Positions 44,767-56,300 of a DNA stretch of 64,000 bases are shown piece by piece. The stretch is from NCBI RefSeq assembly GCF_000003195.3, contig NC_012870.2, positions 18,716,501-18,780,500 of the forward strand. The letters run 5' to 3'. The number at the start of each line of letters is the position of its first letter. The first letter of the stretch is position 1. Position numbers and translations under genes: made by a program. Source of the stretch: Sorghum bicolor (lineage: Eukaryota; Streptophyta; Magnoliopsida; Poales; Poaceae). The notes under the pieces are model-generated. The model did not search any database. It was given only the letters and a program-made list of their open reading frames with translations, and had not been told where the DNA came from.

Positions 44767-46400
44767 CGGCCGTCCAGAACGCGACACCGCGCGGCGGCGC
44801 GGCTTACGCCGGCCAACTCCGGCCACCCCGAACCAAACGGAGGCGAGCACAAGCACCAGCAAGCAACCCGCAACCGAAAGAGCCAGAAAACCCTAACTCT
44901 ACTGTTCTAGCGAACTCTGGCCACGAGCGGCGGCAGACATGGCCGCGGCGGTGCCCACCCGATGGCTCTAGACCGGTAGAGATAGGAATAAGAGGTCAGG
45001 AAGCATCGGCGTCTCACCCTGGGTGTGCTGACGCAGATAGAAGGAGCGGAGAACAACCGGGTGATACTCGCCCACGCGACCAGTGACTCCGGCGGCGAGC
45101 TCCGACGAAGAAGAAGATGTCCCGGTGACAGCTGCGAAGCAAAGGAGAAAAGAGCGAGCCGATGAGCATCACAAGGTCATGACGAAGCAAAGACGAGAGA
45201 AAGAGAGAGCAGAAAGTTGCCCGGATGGGCTGACCACGACGAGCTTGACCACGGTGGCGCTCTGTCGCCGGCGGAAAGGAGAATGGTGAATTCCGGTGCT
45301 CTGGTGTGAATGAGGAAAGAAGGGTGGGTTCTGGAGATGCGCAAGGAAGTAACGAAGATATGCCCACGGTGAATTTAGATATGGATCAACCGTGGCGGTG
45401 AATTTTGGATTGGAGTGGAAAGCTGTCCGTCGGTGCTCCGGTGGCAATCGACGTCGGTGAGCGCGAAAGGAAAGGACACGTCGCGCTCCACTTCACCAGC
45501 AGCTGCTTCACCTTGCCACGGACGCGAGCACGTGCTTGGACGAGGTGAAACGGTGGTTCACGCGCTGGCAAACGCCGATCAACGCTCGGCTGTCCACCGC
45601 CATGAACAGGGCTAGAACTTATCCCCCCCTTCCCCATTTACCCCTTTCTGTCTTTTTGCAAAAATCGACCAAAAGTTGAACTGAAGTCAAATTTTCACCA
45701 AAAAGAAACTTGTGCAAAATTTTGTGAGCTACAAAACATATTTAGGTGTCCCAAGCTGATTCTGAGTGGAAACTAGCCAATTTGGCCAAACAGTTTTGAA
45801 ATTCAAACTCAATTCAAAGAAATTCTAAATTTTTGAATTGGGGCAAATCAGAAATTCCAAAATTACTTTTGATTTTTCATAACAACTTGAAAAACTCCCA
45901 ACATGAAAGTTGTTCAACTTTCAAGCTCTACAACTTTCATGTTGACCACTTTTCAAAATTCCAAATAAATTTTGAATTGGAGATTCAATTTAGAAAAGGG
46001 GACACTTTCCGGAAATCTGTATTTTCAAAATTACTTTGAATTTGGTAGTGAAACTTTGAAAACTCAAAACATCAAAGTTGTACATCTTGACCAGATCTAC
46101 AACTTTGCTTTTGGACTCAACTTCAAATTGTGCTTGGTTTTTGAATTGCACAAAAAGGGGCAAATCTAGGGTTTTTAAACTAGGGTTTCCCCCCTAAGCT
46201 TCTCGGAAAACTTCCACCCAAGGTTTTTAAACTCCAAAACAAGCATCCAAACATAAATTAAACACACTTTAAATTCCTAAACACATTCATCCAAATTAAA
46301 CTTATTTTAAGTTAATGCATCAGGGTTTACTTAACAATAAACTATGCAATGCTCATGATGACATGTCATGTTTTAGTTCACTTAACACGAGAGTGTTACA
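44767..46400 (-). repeat. E1 5' LTR, second segment
   Basis: Resumes the E1 LTR after E2. 44767-44771 is the duplicated cggcc; 44772-46400 matches 20343-21972 with a few substitutions and one 1-bp deletion (near 45921). It ends gtgttaca at 46400. Confidence 0.95.
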
Positions 46401-48059
46401 GCTGACCATCATGATGCCCTAATTGACTGATCAAGTGGTTTTCATCTCGTCGCGAGAGATCAACTGATCGCACGGCCGCACAAGAGGAGACAGACATGCG
46501 GCCAATGTGTAAAATACTAGCACAGAACCTCATCGACTCGATAGTCACTCCACACCGTCTTGGATTGGTTTGGGTAAGATTCAATCTTTTTCTACTATGC
46601 ATCTTCCACAGGTCACAGTTGCCTACGTAGCGTAGGATGGCATCTCGATGTGCCTGGGTGGTACCAGACCACACACGCCGCAACCACTAGTCTAACTTTT
46701 AAACTTGGTAATTTCCAGTCGAACTTCTAATACAAATTTAATGTTGGAGATCTTGCTATGAATTTTGAGGGGCTCCAAGGATCTGGTAGAGGTAGGGGGC
46801 TTGAGCCCCTCACCCCACCTAGGGGCAAAGCCACGTTGACACATCCTGGTGCACACAGAGTTTTTGAAGAAGAAATAGTTGAGGAGAAGGAGGAGGTGGT
46901 GGTGGAAACAGTTGAGAATGAGGAGGAAATGGGTGAGAAGGACGGCGGACGGCTGCTCGGACAATCTCGCATGGTAGTTTAGTCCCAGCCACATCACATA
47001 TATAAAAAAGCTACAAATTAATAAGTATCAATAACCTTTTTATGCTTTTGCATTCTTAGAAATTAATGATAACTGCTCAATAAACACTTTAGGCTTTTAA
47101 AGAAAAAGGATGATTCAACATGCAATAACAAATTCATTCAATAGTGACATGACAAAACACTATATATAGATTTTAGTGAAGATACGGAACAAAATTTTAC
47201 ACAACGTCTAAGGGCATAAACCTTAAGCGAAAATAATTTTGATGTTACCGACTTACTTCGGGCACTAGAAGATGAACACGAACTTCTTACTCCAAGTAGC
47301 AAGATGCTCGTAGAGGTACAAGTATAGAGGAAGCAGACAAGTCCGGCACTTCGTCCACTTGCGTTACTAGGCTTGCCGAGCACCCAAGGTAGAGCTACCG
47401 CTACTCCACTCTTCTCTTTCACTCTTTCCCTCTCTCACTCTCTACTTGAGCTACCTAGAAGCTAATAGAGTGGAACCCTCTTCTTCTTCTCCAAAGATGT
47501 GTATGATGATGTTATGAAATGTGAGAGGGGTCTTCTTATATAGTGTAGAGGAGGTCGGTTTGGCGTGGTATTTTTGGTAAGCCTAGCATGCAACCGCCAT
47601 GGGAGTATTGATGGCACGGCCTCCTACAAAGTGGGCCCGAGAGGCAGTATGGTGGGTGCGCCTGCACCCCGCAGAGCACCTTCCCCGCTTGCCTTCGCGT
47701 GTTGGGCTTGTTGCTGAGCAAGGAGCCCTCCACCGCTTGCATTTTGGTCCAAACATGACGATTTGCAATTGTTTTGCTTCAATGCCTCTCAAAAAAACGT
47801 ACTTCTGTGTTTTTCAAACTTGTCCCTGCAAAACATGCTTTGTACCGAAACTTGTGGTAACGTTAGTCAATATAGTCCTATGTCTTAGTTTTGGTAACCA
47901 CCTTTTAAGTTTTTAGCTCAAGTATTGATGGAAGAAAAGTGTGATAACCATCGTCAACACCTGTCTATGCTTCATCTTTCTCCTTGCTTTTGGTCTGCCT
48001 AGCTCGGGTGGTGTTGCCGCAGTCATCTCCTTCGCAGCGACTACCTGGGTGTTGGTGGA
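46401..48059. other. Intergenic with repeat debris, no supported gene
   Basis: Includes a GA-rich stretch (46860-46960) and a gaggggctccaaggatctgg / gagcccctcaccccacctag segment of transposon character near 46760-46830. Short open frames on both strands lack known motifs. Confidence 0.4.
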
Positions 48060-48305
48060 CATTGGCGCCTTTCTCTTGCAGCGACTACCGGCCTAGTCGC
48101 TTGTGGATGAATGTTGAGCTCTCCGCAGCAGCTACCTAGTCATTTGTGGATGGATGCTGTTATTGAGCTCTCCGCAGCAGCTATTTGGTCACTTGCGGAT
48201 GGATGCCGTTACTAAGGTCTCCACAACGGCTACCCTGCTCGCTTGTGGATGAATGTGGTTACTGAGTTCTCTGCGGTGGCTACCTGATCGCTTGTGGATG
48301 GATGC
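48060..48305. repeat. Diverged ~49-bp tandem repeat, about five copies
   Basis: Units of about 49 bp built on gagctctccgcagcagctac and cgcttgtggatggatgctg repeat from about 48080 to 48305, with 49- to 50-bp spacing and 70-90 percent similarity by eye. Not in an open frame. Confidence 0.7.
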
Positions 48306-48540
48306 TCTTTTCTAGTGGTGGATGCTTTGCCACCACGGCTTGTCCTCCCTTCATTGGCGACCATCGCGTGGTTGTATCTTCTTTGGCAGGCATAGTCGGT
48401 TGTATTTTGCTTTTCGTTTGTGGTTTTGGGAGTCCGCCGGTAATCATAGGATTATTTGGGAGTCCTTTGTATCTGTGTTTCGGCCTTTCTTTTGGCCTCT
48501 CCTCTTAATGAAAAACGGGTAAAAGACCCGATAAAAAAAT
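48306..48540 (+). mobile_element. Possible LINE 3' end
   Basis: Ends cctcttaatgaaaaacgggt aaaagacccg followed by an A-rich tail (ataaaaaaat). An ttaatgaaa tail of this kind is common at the 3' ends of grass L1 LINEs. No ORF2 is preserved. Weak call. Confidence 0.3.
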
Positions 48541-48589
48541 ACAACGCACAAATAAATCTTCGATCATATATAGGTTTTTTTTTATAAAA

Positions 48590-48930
48590 GCCTCTAAAGT
48601 TCTTGGGTGATAATGAGAAAGTTTAAATGATTCATGCATAGTTCCATCATCAGCACAATTACCTTCGAAAAGCCCTGTTATAGTTATATTATATTGCAAA
48701 ATTTCCACCTGTGTGTCGCTTTGAGATAGACTTCCTTCGAAGAAGGACAGCAGCAGTGGCCAATGTCTGAAAATTACTTGCCATGTCATGCGATGTGAGA
48801 TAGAGTCAGGCTTCCCTGACTCAACATTTGACTGAACAGAGAGAATGCATCCCGCACCCCCAATTTTACTGTAGTCATTAATCAGTATATTATAAGATAA
48901 CTTATCAGGTTTCAAGCCAATCTAGACCAT
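48590..48930 (-). pseudogene. Pentatricopeptide-repeat (PPR) gene remnant
   Basis: Minus-strand translation contains LKPDKLSYNILINDYSKIG and ILQYNITITGLFEG, which fit the PPR helix pattern (KPD..TYN.LI..Y.K.G). The frame is broken upstream by a stop and loses the repeat register downstream. It looks like a captured or decayed fragment of a PPR RNA-binding protein gene. Confidence 0.45.
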
Positions 48931-49059
48931 AGCATGAAGGATTAGGAGTCTCATCGTTTCATAAGTTTTACCAGCCAAGCAACCCAGCGATTATGAAACA
49001 TCACCAGGGCCCTCAGCAATATAATCAAAACTCTTAGCTTCTGCACTATCCTTTCTTGC

Positions 49060-49166
49060 AAAAATGGCGCACCGAAAAATTTTATCAGGTGGGGAACGCC
49101 TCCCCCCCCCCCCCCCCCCCCCCCCTCTCTCTGTTGACCCTCAAAAAAATGGCGCACCGAAAAATT
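49060..49166. repeat. 22-bp direct repeats flanking a poly-C insert
   Basis: aaaaatggcgcaccgaaaaatt occurs at 49060-49081 and again at 49145-49166. Between them lie 63 bp with a 24-base C run (49102-49125) and a CT run. Long direct repeats around a simple-sequence-bearing insert could be a retroposition target duplication or a replication-slippage product. Confidence 0.6.
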
Positions 49167-49430
49167 GAAGAAATCTAGCCGTGACTACCATTTCTGGACA
49201 TTTGCTTGACAGTCGCAATTGTAATACCCTACTCATGGAACTAGTATTATATTATAGCAAAACAAGTAATTCCGGCAGCATGTTCTTTTGTAGAACGCAG
49301 CGACAACAAAAACATATATTACTCAAGAAATACCAACAATAATACAGCAAAAACACGACAGGAAAATCACTTTGCCTGGTAGACTGGTGGAGCACGCATG
49401 ATCTAAAACAAAGAACAATGATATATGCAT

Positions 49431-49661
49431 GGCCTTGTTTAGTTGGCAAAAAAAAAATTAGATTTTGACACTGTAGTATTTTCGTTTGTATTTGGTAATT
49501 ATTGTCCAACTACGGACTAACTAGGCTTAAAGATTCGTCTCACAAATTATAGACAAACTATGCAATTAGTTATTTTTTTATCTATATTTAATGTTCCGTG
49601 CATGCGTTCAATATTCGATGTAATGAAAAATCTTTAAAAAAATTGGGAACTAAACAAGGCC
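49431..49661. mobile_element. MITE, GGCCTTGTTTAGTT family
   Basis: Ends ggccttgtttagttgg and aactaaacaaggcc; interior blocks ggactaactaggcttaaag, attcgtctcacaaatta and atctatatttaatgttcc. Same family as 439-681. It sits inside a local sequence duplication (see findings). Confidence 0.75.
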
Positions 49662-49699
49662 TAAAACAAACAACAACGACATATACCAAACACACGACG

Positions 49700-49850
49700 G
49701 GAAAATCACCTTGTCTGGTGGAGTAAGGCTAGCCTCTCCCAGCAAGACAAGTCCAGCAGGGGTTCCTTTCCTAACGTAAGTCTGCTTAACGTGGCTTTCT
49801 ATTCCTTGGATCGACAGAGGAAGCACATCTCCATTAGCACGTCCATTTCA
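49700..49850 (-). pseudogene. Unrecognised coding-like remnant
   Basis: The minus strand has a clean frame of about 45 codons containing LPLSIQGIESHVKQTYVRKG and LVLLGEASLTPPDKV, with protein-like composition. I do not recognise the family. No start, no flanking exons found. It may be a transposon-captured gene fragment or an exon of a decayed gene. Confidence 0.3.
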
Positions 49851-50320
49851 CAACTGATGGACAGACAAAAGTTAGCACCGACATTTCATTTCATGGAACG
49901 TAAGCAGAGTCCCAACTCCCAAGGAGCAAGACTTGATCTCTTCTCAAACACGCTAGAGAGATGGTGTATCATTGTATTAAAAAGAAAATGGTGTACAACC
50001 CTTGCAAACACAAGCACACGCTGACCATTTAACGATGCCACTCTTCTTTTAGTAAGGAATGTCACTGGTTAATAATACACTATATACATTAAGACAGCAT
50101 TACACAAATGTTAGTTACATGGTTCAGACCCACAGAATTGCTCCTAATTCTACCAGAGGATTCCACGGTGGCCACGCCAAGTGCATGAGCCTGTAGACCA
50201 AGCATGGTCCTCTGGCCTTAACCTGAACCTAGTAGTCTAGCGTTAGATGCAAAACTATGGAACTTCATACATATTTGCAAATAAAGCAATCAGCGGCGAA
50301 ATTGTTGCCAAATACAGCAC

Positions 50321-53300
50321 TCAAACAACTTTCACCCATGAACCCCCGCACATTGGGCAGGCATGGCTCCAACGACTGATCCACCAAGCCTCACGTTCAT
50401 TTGTCTGATTTGGGGCACCAGGATGCGCAAATGCACAAGTTTGCCGTAAACATCGTATGCACTAGAAAGAAGAAAAAGCAAATTTAGGCATCCAAGTATA
50501 TCAGGAGTGTACCCACGATAAAAAAGAAACTCGTCAAGGAACTATGAAGTACGAACCCAAACTTGAGAGCAAAAGGTAAAGCAACCATAACCATACTCAC
50601 CTTATACCATTCACCATCAAGACCTGTTCTCCACACAGCCGTGACAACATCCCTTCGAGATCCCATGACACCTAGATAACCTCCAAGACCTACAGATGTT
50701 TTCAGACCAAATGCCGCATCTCTTTCAGATAACCTGCGCTTTCTTGGCCAAAGACTATGAATCCCAACGGAACTGCCAGCATCCTCCTCCATGTCAGACA
50801 AATGAGAGTTGATGGAACCACTAATTTTTAGACGAGGCATATTGTCCAATGGACCAAAATCATCTGGTTCTGACCAGGGTCCACCAAACATGTTGCGTCT
50901 ATGCCATTCTTCCGCAGGAGGTTGCAGTTCTAATTCTCGAAGTAGAAGACCAGCAGCATCAGCTCCTCGTGGACGAGGCATATTCTACAGTAATAGATAT
51001 AGGAAATAATGAATATTGAAAATATATGGGGACCTAGGCATCAAGGGATCACTCAAAATGATGTGCCTAAGGCCCTGACAGTAGTGCATGTTTCCATAAA
51101 AAGATGGCTAATACAAAATAGATAACTTCTGCTAAGAGAACCCTAATCAACATTTAAAGGTGTCCGTCCTGAATTCAGTCCAAAACAGAAAGACTTGCAA
51201 TATCTCTGTGGTGCACTTGAAAACTAACTTATACCCGAATAATTGATAGATGCTGGTAGCTCAAAAATGCCCACAAATAGTACAAAAATCAACTACTAAA
51301 AACTTCCATGAAAATTTGACTAGTACCTGCATATGGGGACCAAGAGATGCTTCCACTACCTCAGGGAGCACAGTGTAATTGCCGTCAATGTAGTGCAACC
51401 TTATGATAATGCTGCTGGAACCAACCTGAGAGGCAGGCAATGGATGCGGCAAGGTAGATGTCCTTCGACACAAGTCAACCAATATAAGAAAAAGGACCTT
51501 GACCTACAACAATGAAATAAAATTACACAGATAATTAGATAATCTAGACAAAAAGAAGTCTTCCTAAGAATAGAAAGACAAATTTTAAGCATCTGGCAAA
51601 TCACTAATAAGAGATCACAAAAAAAATGCAATCAAACCACTGTCCATGCTAGGCTGGATGAAATTTTAAACTGCTTAAATCAAGGGTCCAAAATAACCTA
51701 CAGATGCAATTGCACTATATGGTGGCTATATCGACATGTTTTCTCCCATAGCAACCAAGGCTAGATATTTCCAAAGAAATGCAGGAGCCAAAACATAGTT
51801 GTTTCCAAGCTAGTCACTATGTTGAGGTCACAAAAGTTTTCCAGCGCATTTCGTCAGCTTCTTCACTAAAGAAAAGTTCAAATGCTAACAATCGATCCCA
51901 GTTCGATCGCAATAACTCCCAAAGTTTCTTTTAGTATCACTCAATATTAAACAGTGTAAAAAAAGGGGATTTGTGCAGCTATTTAACTGATATATATATA
52001 TACGATGTTGCTTATTTCAATTGAACAAACCCAAGGTTGCGACAAAAAAATACTGTATTTCACCAAGAATTTGATAATCACCTCATCTGAAGTATAACCT
52101 TGCCCAGCATTTCCAGAACCTATTCTAACAGATTTGCCAATCGGATTTTCTTCAGGACCCTTTGTACCAAGAACAAATTGCCCACCACGCGTAGACTGGC
52201 CATCTTCTACTTTGGCAGCCCCTAGACCAGATCTTACTGTCGTACTGTTGTCCTCTGTCTTAGCATTCATCATGTGCTGTATTTTCTGGATAGCAGAATC
52301 TTGATTTTTTTGCAAATTTGCAAGTAACCTTGGTGATTGCCTTCTTCGGAAAAGAAGACAAAATAGCAGTAACTGACATAATCTATGAAGAAAATGGCAA
52401 TCCCCAATAAGTCTAACAGCAGGTGTTCCAGGGAAAGTGCCCGTGTTAATGCTGATGGGCATAAATGATGACCTCGTGCTCATTTGATTTTGTGTTGCAG
52501 TGACAGCACCATCAGAATTGTTACTAATCTTAGCAATTGCACCTTGGACCCACTCCTGCATTTGTGAGTTTCCTGTTGCAGATGTTGTTGATCCCCCTTG
52601 ATTACCTGAAATTTGAAGGAGCATCAAGATGCTAGCAGCACTAACTAAACAACACTTACGCCTCAAGTATGCAATGGAGAAAACATAAGATTGGGATGTA
52701 CCTTTTTGTGCACAAACAAGAGAAAAACGTAAGATTTAGCAAGATAGCAGGCATAGCTAACCTTGATTATTTGATGGCGAAGGAGAACTGTTTGTTGGAC
52801 TTGTAACCATGTTTCTAGAAGCGCCTGTGGTAGAAGATGGTCCCACATGGCTAGCCAGAGTTCGACAGAAACTCGCATAACGCCGCAAGCGTGTTATGAA
52901 ATGTGATGCTAAATCAAGAACAGCATCAACGTAACCCTGCATTTGAATGCAAATAAAATAAGTTAGTTTCTAGTAACATGGAGAATCCCTATGCAGATAA
53001 CCTGTGCTGAAATTTGTATAATACACCAGTTTTGGCAAAGCATTACAGGCATTGAACATGAGGTCACCAACATAACTAAAGCAATGTTTACATGTAAGTG
53101 ATCTAGCATACCAATATACTGCTCACTACTTTATAAAAAAAAACGGCTCAGTAGCAAGTCTTCAAAGAATAAAGTCAGTAAAAAAAGAAATGGACATTAG
53201 ATAGCTGAATTTAAGTTCCATGGCCATGAAATAGAAACAACTTTGCATAAAGGAGACTGCTCGACCTGGATGCTTGGAAGTAGAGCTGGCTCAACAGTCA

Positions 53301-56300
53301 TTTTATCAGGTTCAATGCTGGATAACATATCACTAGAAGCTTGCCAGGGCTCAGGTAGCAGAGTTGAAGGATTTGTAAGGGCAGACTCGATTCCTTTGCC
53401 TAGCATATCCAGAAGTAATCTTGCTTGCATGTCCAACACAAGTGCACGTACATCTTGGGCATTTGTTCCTTCCAACAACCTACACTTTATCCTATCAAGG
53501 TTCTGCATGTACATCAATTAATCATTAGAGGAAGAAAGGTAGCTCAATAAGTCCTCAAACAATGAAGCCAAAAGGTATAAAATATCACCCAAAATTCCAA
53601 CTTGATATTAGTTCACAAATTAAACCCAAAATATCATATGAATCAGCTGTCCAGCCAGTCAATTAATTTAGAGACAACTACTGAGATGTCAATGATTTTC
53701 AACCCAATGGCAAGCTGCCACTGGAAAAGTTTCTAGCAGCATTTTGAAGTTAAAATTTTAAAAAGAAACTATGGCACTGTTGTAGATGCCCATTAAATTT
53801 TGCAATTTACATATCCCTGCGGCAGCAGAACAACATTAACAGGAGTCTATATTTGAAGAGAACAGTATATTGATCTGTGTTATGCTATAATTCACTTTAA
53901 AATCCAAAGTTATGCCAGTGGATAGACATGAATATATATTTGTTTATAGCAATATCAAAATGAACCATATTCACTGAAAGAGTATAAACACCCACATGAA
54001 AAAGGGGGGAAAACATCTACACTGATAGTCTAGTACCAGTAGGACCAAGATATGGTTTTTGCAAGCTTATTAGTTACAGATAATTAATAGTGATGCATAA
54101 AAAATATAATCATATATTTTTTGCTATGAAAAGACTCAGAGTGGGTACAAATCTTTTAATAGTTGCTAAATATAAATATTATAATGAGATTTATGCCACT
54201 ATCTCAGAGTAGGAAATAGGGGAAAAAAGAAATAGCAGAGCATGCAACAATACAGTCTAATGTGTTATATGGCTAGTTGATATGGAAACAAGCAAAAGAG
54301 AAAGTGGTCCATGTGCATGAAAGGAAGAAGCCAAGGAAACAGTATGTATATCTAAATCTACATAAATTTATTCAAACTCAAATGTGTGACTTATAGTACA
54401 ACCACTGTGGTAAATGATGAGCTGACTGTAGTTAAGACCAGTGTACATGTAACATAGCTATTCAAGTGTAAAAATGTAAAAAAATAAAAATAATATATCA
54501 GAGACCACTTTAAACTAGTGGTCTAGTGTAGTTCACCAAAAGCAACACTTACAGGACAGTGCTGCTGCCTCTGTTGCATAGTCGGAAGAGAATGGAAGTC
54601 CGCATCCAGAAAAGCTATCACGCTGTTAAGTGAAACTGGAAGAAACAAGTACATTAGTTTTCCATAGACAATTATACAGATTAAAAACACATTCTATTTG
54701 CTCAGAACATAGCATCACAAAAGGAAATAAACTAACAAAGTATGAAGGAATACACAGTTTGTAGGAATAATTTTTCTTGAACGACGCAGGACAGCTCTGT
54801 GTCATCTTTTCATTAAGAAGAGAGAAAAACTGCATAGGAGAGGCATGCACCTAATCCTAGTACAAGGGAGAGACCAAAATCCACTAGCAAACACCCCCAA
54901 CACACACACACACGTTTATGAGAAAGAATTATACATGTGCCACAGTCAAAATGGAAAAACTACTACTACCAAAACAACCACACAAAGCTTTAGGAACCAG
55001 TGGTGAACAAGTGAAGGAATATAAAGGGAAATTCAATATATGCAAATACAGAATTTACCAGTTCAATACTTCAATGTTATCTCTTGGAAACAATACAGGA
55101 CAAAAAAATATGCACAACCAAATATTTATTCCACTAAGAAATGATGTCTTCATTAGAACTGACAAATACTAGGTCAGTTTTTAATCTCCATATAGTATAA
55201 ACCCCAAAATGTGCTTGTAGAAGATGAACTGTTGCACATGAGAATCAACTTTATTGCTATAGCTCAGCCTCCAACACGCAAAACACAGGAAAATTAAAAC
55301 CAATTGGATAGCATAGACTACACACTAAAGCATATCATCGTCAGCAATTCCCTTACCTATACCATCTTCGGCAGCACTCTGCGTACAACCGACAGCATCC
55401 CACCAATCAACTCCAGCCAATAGACTCCACCAAAATCTGCCAGAAATATACATTATCAATGAAATACAGGAACAACAAAGCCTTTGGCCTCAATCAAGTT
55501 GGGTTACAGTAGACATGAACCCCCAACAAGAGATACAAAATTATCTAATTATCACGAAGATATGAGGTTTAGGACAACGTAATCATTTGGTGTACTAATT
55601 AGAAATCAGTGTCTATAAATTTGGTAACATACCTATCTGCTATTGCACGCTCCCATGCTGCTGAGCTGATCTTTGTTTGCGTGCTAAGAATTGCAGGAGG
55701 AAGAACACGTATTATCTTTAGTATAGTTCGATCTTTGAGCGTGTCATGCCAAACTGATGCCAAGCAGCAACTGCTGGATGAAAAGGCTGGTGGAGCAATA
55801 GCAGAGCCAACGTTGACATGGTAGCTGTCAACCTGATCAAAATTTGGACCTGAGAAAATATGCACTCCTCCACGGAGGAAAGCAACGGCGACTTCACCAC
55901 CATGAGCAGAATAAACTATTTGAGCCAGTTGTCTAACATCATTTGGAAGATCATAAGGGTCAAAGCTGAGTCTGTTCGCTCTGTCAACACTGCACTCAGA
56001 GGAGCTCCGTTCATCCGATGTTGTCGGCATCGGAACATATGTTTGAGGATTTTTAAGGTCCTCTGTTGGTGGAATGCTTTTATTAACTCTAGTAGACCAC
56101 ACAGTTTGCATGGGAGGCTGCCCACCTAAGCTAGTAGGGCTTCCAAATATTGGATGAAGAACAACAGGTTGACGCGAAGATTCCCAGCATTGCACCCTCC
56201 ATCCAGTGATAGAAGGTCCTTCATCAGGATCATAAGGAGACATGTACTGCCCTGCAAGAAGTAATATAAAGATCACCAAAATGTAAACAAACAGCAGCTA

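Larger units (their letters stand above)
17936..46400 (-). mobile_element. Retrotransposon E1: Ty3/gypsy Tekay-type chromovirus, split by E2
   Basis: Minus-strand LTR element. The 3' LTR is at 17936-21972; the 5' LTR is 27760-30166 plus 44767-46400, interrupted by E2. Both LTRs run TGT...ACA. Flanks are cctga (17931-17935) and gctga (46401-46405), a 5-bp duplication with one mismatch. Order along the element: 5' LTR, Met-tRNA primer site, H3-tail-like ORF, gag-pol (PR, RT, RNase H, integrase, chromodomain), hairpin, polypurine tract, 3' LTR. Without E2 the element is about 13.9 kb. One nonsense codon breaks gag. LTR divergence by eye is about 17 substitutions and one indel over ~4.04 kb, so it is a fairly recent insertion. 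The C-terminal integrase chromodomain places it among chromoviruses; the Tekay/Del assignment is from remembered motifs. Confidence 0.92.

Noticed and set aside
17936..46400. Two independent tandem retrotransposons rather than a nested pair
   Set aside because: The E1 right LTR is continuous once 30167-44766 is removed, and the junctions carry a perfect 5-bp duplication of LTR sequence.
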